Source: Oscillospiraceae bacterium (GTDB lineage Bacteria; Bacillota_A; Clostridia; Oscillospirales; Oscillospiraceae). Taken from it: 9,492 nucleotides of DNA. Shown here one piece after another: positions 7,836 through 9,492 of the stretch. The notes beneath the pieces were generated by a model. The model worked only from the letters and a program-made list of their open reading frames with translations, did no database searches and was not told the DNA's origin. The position numbers were made by a program, and so were the translations under genes. The DNA is taken from the NCBI GenBank assembly GCA_017537045.1, contig JAFYLN010000122.1:1-9492 (forward strand), written 5' to 3'. Every line of letters starts with the position of its first letter. Within the stretch, counting starts at the first letter, position 1.

Positions 7836-8351
7836 ATGACTTTTGCCGAACTTACCAGACAGCGTTATTCCGTGAGAAAATATGATCCGCGCCCCATTGA
7901 GCAGGAAAAGCTGGCGCAGATATTGGAGGCAGGCCGTCTGGCACCCACGGCCTGCAACTACCAGCCCCAGCGGATCCTTGTGGTGCAGGGTGATGATCTG
8001 GAACGGATGGAGGGCTGCACCCCCTGCCGCTATGGTGCACCTGCTGTGCTGGCCGTGTGCTACGATAAGACCGAAAGCTGGAAAAGCCGCAGCGGCCGTG
8101 AGATCGGGGATGTGGACGGCACCATCGTGCTGACGCAGATGATGTATCAGGCGCAGGAGCTGGGTATCGGCAGCCTGATCGTAGGCATGTACAAGGAGCC
8201 GCTGCTGCGGGAACGCTTTCATATTCCGGAAAGCTATGAGATCGTCAGCCTGCTGATGCTGGGCTATCCAGCACAGGACTGTCTGCCTCATCCGCAGCTC
8301 CATGAGAACCGGAAACCGCTGGAGGAAATGGTTTTCTACGGCTCTTTTTAA
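7836..8351 (+). CDS. Nitroreductase family FMN-dependent oxidoreductase
   Basis: Small flavin oxidoreductase of 171 residues, at the short end of the NfsB/FRP superfamily. The N-terminus RQRYSVRKYDPRPIE carries the usual FMN-contacting Arg pair; LAPTACNYQPQRILVV and GDVDGTIVLTQMMYQAQELGIGSLIVG are the other characteristic blocks. The physiological substrate cannot be inferred; such proteins reduce nitroaromatics, quinones or flavins, and many are uncharacterised. A CTPC pair (Cys61 and Cys64) is visible, of unknown meaning. CGGAG at 7823-7827 lies eight bases before the ATG. It follows fumC by 39 bases with no terminator between them, so co-transcription is likely. It ends in tandem TAA TAA stops just before a strong palindrome. 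Confidence 0.9.
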   Translation: MTFAELTRQRYSVRKYDPRPIEQEKLAQILEAGRLAPTACNYQPQRILVVQGDDLERMEGCTPCRYGAPAVLAVCYDKTESWKSRSGREIGDVDGTIVLTQMMYQAQELGIGSLIVGMYKEPLLRERFHIPESYEIVSLLMLGYPAQDCLPHPQLHENRKPLEEMVFYGSF

Positions 8352-8362
8352 TAAGGCGTGAT

Positions 8363-8396
8363 AAATCTCCCCCGACCGTACGGTCGGGGGAGATTT
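8363..8396. terminator. Perfect 34-bp palindrome, likely bidirectional terminator
   Basis: Arms 8363-8379 and 8380-8396 are exact reverse complements (17 bp each, no spacer), with a CCCCCGACC/GGTCGGGGG core. It lies between convergent genes: the nitroreductase stop is 12 bases to the left and the pflA stop 29 bases to the right. The arms end in AAA/TTT, giving only short U tracts on either strand. A shared transcription terminator is the natural reading; the perfect symmetry would also suit a protein-binding site. Confidence 0.8.
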
Positions 8397-8424
8397 GCTT
8401 ACGTATTTGCCTGAATGACTTTCC

Positions 8425-9177
8425 TCACGGTTTTTTGCGGCGAACCTGCTGGACAGCAGTCAGAATGATGCGCTTGGCTTCCTTTGCCTGCTCACGGGTA
8501 GCCGGCTCCACGCCTTCCAGCGGATAGGGCATGCCCAGCTCCCTGTATTTGCTGACACCCATCACATGATAGGGCAGCACGTCCAGAGCTTTGACGTTTG
8601 GCAGCTTGCCAATGAACTGTCCCAGCCGGGTCAACTGCTCCGGATCATCGGTAATACCGGGAACTACCACATGACGGATCCATACCGGAACGTTTTTTTG
8701 GGCAAGATATCCGGCGAAAGCCAGAATCCCCCCGTTGTCATGACCGGTCAGACCTTTGTGGCCGACAGGATCGATATGCTTGATATCCAGCATCACAAGG
8801 TCAGTCACTGCCATCAGGGCATCCAGCTTTCTGATATAGGAGGAGGCTTCGGGATGATAGGTGATACCCGATGTGTCCAGGCAGGTGTGGATGCCTTTTT
8901 CCTTGGCGAGCTGGAACAGCTCCAGCAGAAAATCGATCTGCATCAGCGCCTCGCCGCCGGTGACGGTGATACCACCGCGGGTGTAAAAGGTCGCGTTTCT
9001 CTGGTATTCCTGAATCAGGGATTCGGCAGAACGGACAGTACCGGTGCACATCTCCCATGTATCCGGATTGTGGCAGTACTTGCAGCGCATGGGACAGCCC
9101 TGCAGGAAGATCACGAACCGGACACCGGGGCCATCGACAGTGCCGAAGCTTTCGGTGGAATGGATAAAGCCATTCAT
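8425..9177 (-). CDS. pflA: Pyruvate formate-lyase activating enzyme (radical SAM)
   Basis: Uses S-adenosylmethionine and a [4Fe-4S] cluster to abstract hydrogen from the glycine of pyruvate formate-lyase, switching on the glycyl radical enzyme in the anaerobic cytosol. The 250 residues are close to the E. coli enzyme's length. The cluster ligands are in C28-PMR-C32-KY-C35, next to FGTVDGPGVRFVIFLQG at 11-27, and the SAM-binding GITVTGGEAL is at 69-78. MLDIKHIDP and LPYHVMG follow, as in PflA proteins. The start at 9177 lies only six bases past the stop of the glycyl-radical gene. Its ribosome binding site is weak (GAGAAG about 12 bases upstream, inside the preceding gene), so translation is probably coupled. 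The most likely target is the glycyl-radical protein beside it, PFL itself, or both. Confidence 0.95.
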   Translation of the reverse strand: MNGFIHSTESFGTVDGPGVRFVIFLQGCPMRCKYCHNPDTWEMCTGTVRSAESLIQEYQRNATFYTRGGITVTGGEALMQIDFLLELFQLAKEKGIHTCLDTSGITYHPEASSYIRKLDALMAVTDLVMLDIKHIDPVGHKGLTGHDNGGILAFAGYLAQKNVPVWIRHVVVPGITDDPEQLTRLGQFIGKLPNVKALDVLPYHVMGVSKYRELGMPYPLEGVEPATREQAKEAKRIILTAVQQVRRKKP

Positions 9178-9183
9178 AAGCGG

Positions 9184-9426
9184 TCAGATCTTCTCGTGGA
9201 AGGTACGGGAGATGACCTCATCCTGCTGCTCCTTGGTCAGTTTGACGAAGTTAACAGCGTAGCCGCTGACACGGATGGTCAGCTGGGGGTACTTTTCAGG
9301 ATGAGCCTGTGCATCCAGCAGGGTCTCCTTGGAGAAGACGTTGACGTTCAGGTGATGGCCGCGCTTTTCGATATAGCCATCGAGAAGGGAAACCAGATTA
9401 TCAATCTGCTTGTCGGTTGCTTTCAT
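9184..9426 (-). CDS. grcA: Free-standing glycyl-radical domain protein (GrcA-like PFL C-terminal subunit)
   Basis: An 80-residue protein consisting almost entirely of the C-terminal domain of pyruvate formate-lyase. It reads [45 protein letters not shown], then [12 protein letters not shown]; the Gly in RVSGYA (about residue 55) is the radical site. E. coli GrcA/YfiD, about 127 residues, is a separate protein of this type that replaces the damaged domain of oxygen-cleaved PFL. This one lacks GrcA's N-terminal extension and resembles the PFL C-terminus more closely. AAGGAGG (9441-9435) sits eight bases before the ATG, arguing for a real gene start. The frame stays open to the window edge with no stop, but that upstream translation does not resemble PFL. 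A truncated pflB remnant is the alternative. Confidence 0.8.
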   Translation of the reverse strand: MKATDKQIDNLVSLLDGYIEKRGHHLNVNVFSKETLLDAQAHPEKYPQLTIRVSGYAVNFVKLTKEQQDEVISRTFHEKI

Positions 9427-9434
9427 AGTTGTTT

Positions 9435-9441
9435 CCTCCTT
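9435..9441 (-). promoter_or_regulatory. Ribosome binding site deciding the free-standing glycyl-radical gene start
   Basis: AAGGAGG on the minus strand ends eight bases before the ATG at 9426. It is the main evidence that this domain is translated on its own and is not the tail of a longer pflB frame. Confidence 0.8.
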
Positions 9442-9464
9442 TTGGGAATTCAGGGTATCTCTTG

Positions 9465-9483
9465 CCTCTCCCTTTGGGAGAGG
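9465..9483. repeat. Compact hairpin at right edge, possible end of an interspersed repeat
   Basis: CCTCTCCC and GGGAGAGG form a perfect 8-bp stem around TTT. It lies 38 bases or more upstream of the glycyl-radical gene start. No T run follows on either strand, so it is not an obvious terminator. CCTCTCCCTTTGGGAGAGG resembles one end of palindromic intergenic repeats I recall from Faecalibacterium-like genomes. That resemblance is from memory, and the rest of any element lies outside the window. Confidence 0.5.
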
Positions 9484-9492
9484 TGCCCCAAA

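Noticed and set aside
7275..8303. 342-codon open frame on the minus strand across fumC and the nitroreductase gene
   Set aside because: It is antisense to two clearly conserved genes, shows no recognisable domain and is rich in His, Gln and Cys in the way typical of shadow frames.
9184..9492. Tail of a full-length pflB continuing beyond the window
   Set aside because: The frame is open to the edge, but translation upstream of 9426 does not resemble PFL and a perfect ribosome binding site precedes the ATG. Not fully excluded, so confidence is kept below certainty.
1..9492. CRISPR arrays, tRNA or rRNA genes, insertion sequences, phage or defence genes
   Set aside because: No direct repeat arrays, cloverleaf or CCA-end sequences, transposase-like or phage-like proteins were seen; coding genes fill nearly the whole window.

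Overview
The window looks like chromosome of a strictly anaerobic, fermentative Gram-positive gut bacterium of the class Clostridia. Intermediate GC content, strong AGGAGG-type ribosome binding sites before almost every gene, an oxygen-sensitive pyruvate formate-lyase system and clostridial-looking proteins all point that way. Oscillospiraceae/Ruminococcaceae relatives of Faecalibacterium are my best guess; this is inference and no taxonomic marker is present.

Bases 1-4906, plus strand: a tightly packed arginine cluster. It holds argG (5' end cut by the window), argH, a lipoprotein amino-acid-binding protein, an ABC permease and argF (ornithine carbamoyltransferase). ArgF makes citrulline, ArgG joins it to aspartate, and ArgH splits argininosuccinate into arginine and fumarate. 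The two transport genes sit between argH and argF, and no ABC ATPase gene is present. A 13-pair hairpin separates the abundant binding protein from its permease.

Bases 4907-4992: a junction in which two nearly concentric perfect inverted repeats (12 bp and 8 bp arms) enclose an extended -10 promoter motif and are followed by a T run. It could end the arginine transcript and start the next one.

Bases 4993-8351, plus strand: a YfcC/DcuC-superfamily membrane transporter, class II fumarase fumC and a small nitroreductase-family flavoprotein. FumC can hydrate the fumarate released by ArgH, so the two halves may be linked metabolically. ArgH and FumC are also members of one superfamily. A perfect 34-bp palindrome at 8363-8396 lies between the convergent transcription units.

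Bases 8425-9426, minus strand: a free-standing 80-residue glycyl-radical domain protein (GrcA-like) directly followed by pflA, the pyruvate formate-lyase activating enzyme. Most PFL enzymes carry this domain at their own C-terminus, so a separate gene beside the activase is the most interesting feature here. The right edge carries a compact hairpin that may be one end of an interspersed repeat.

I saw no rRNA, tRNA, CRISPR array, insertion sequence or phage gene. Most of the window is ordinary central metabolism, and no gap between genes exceeds about 90 bases.
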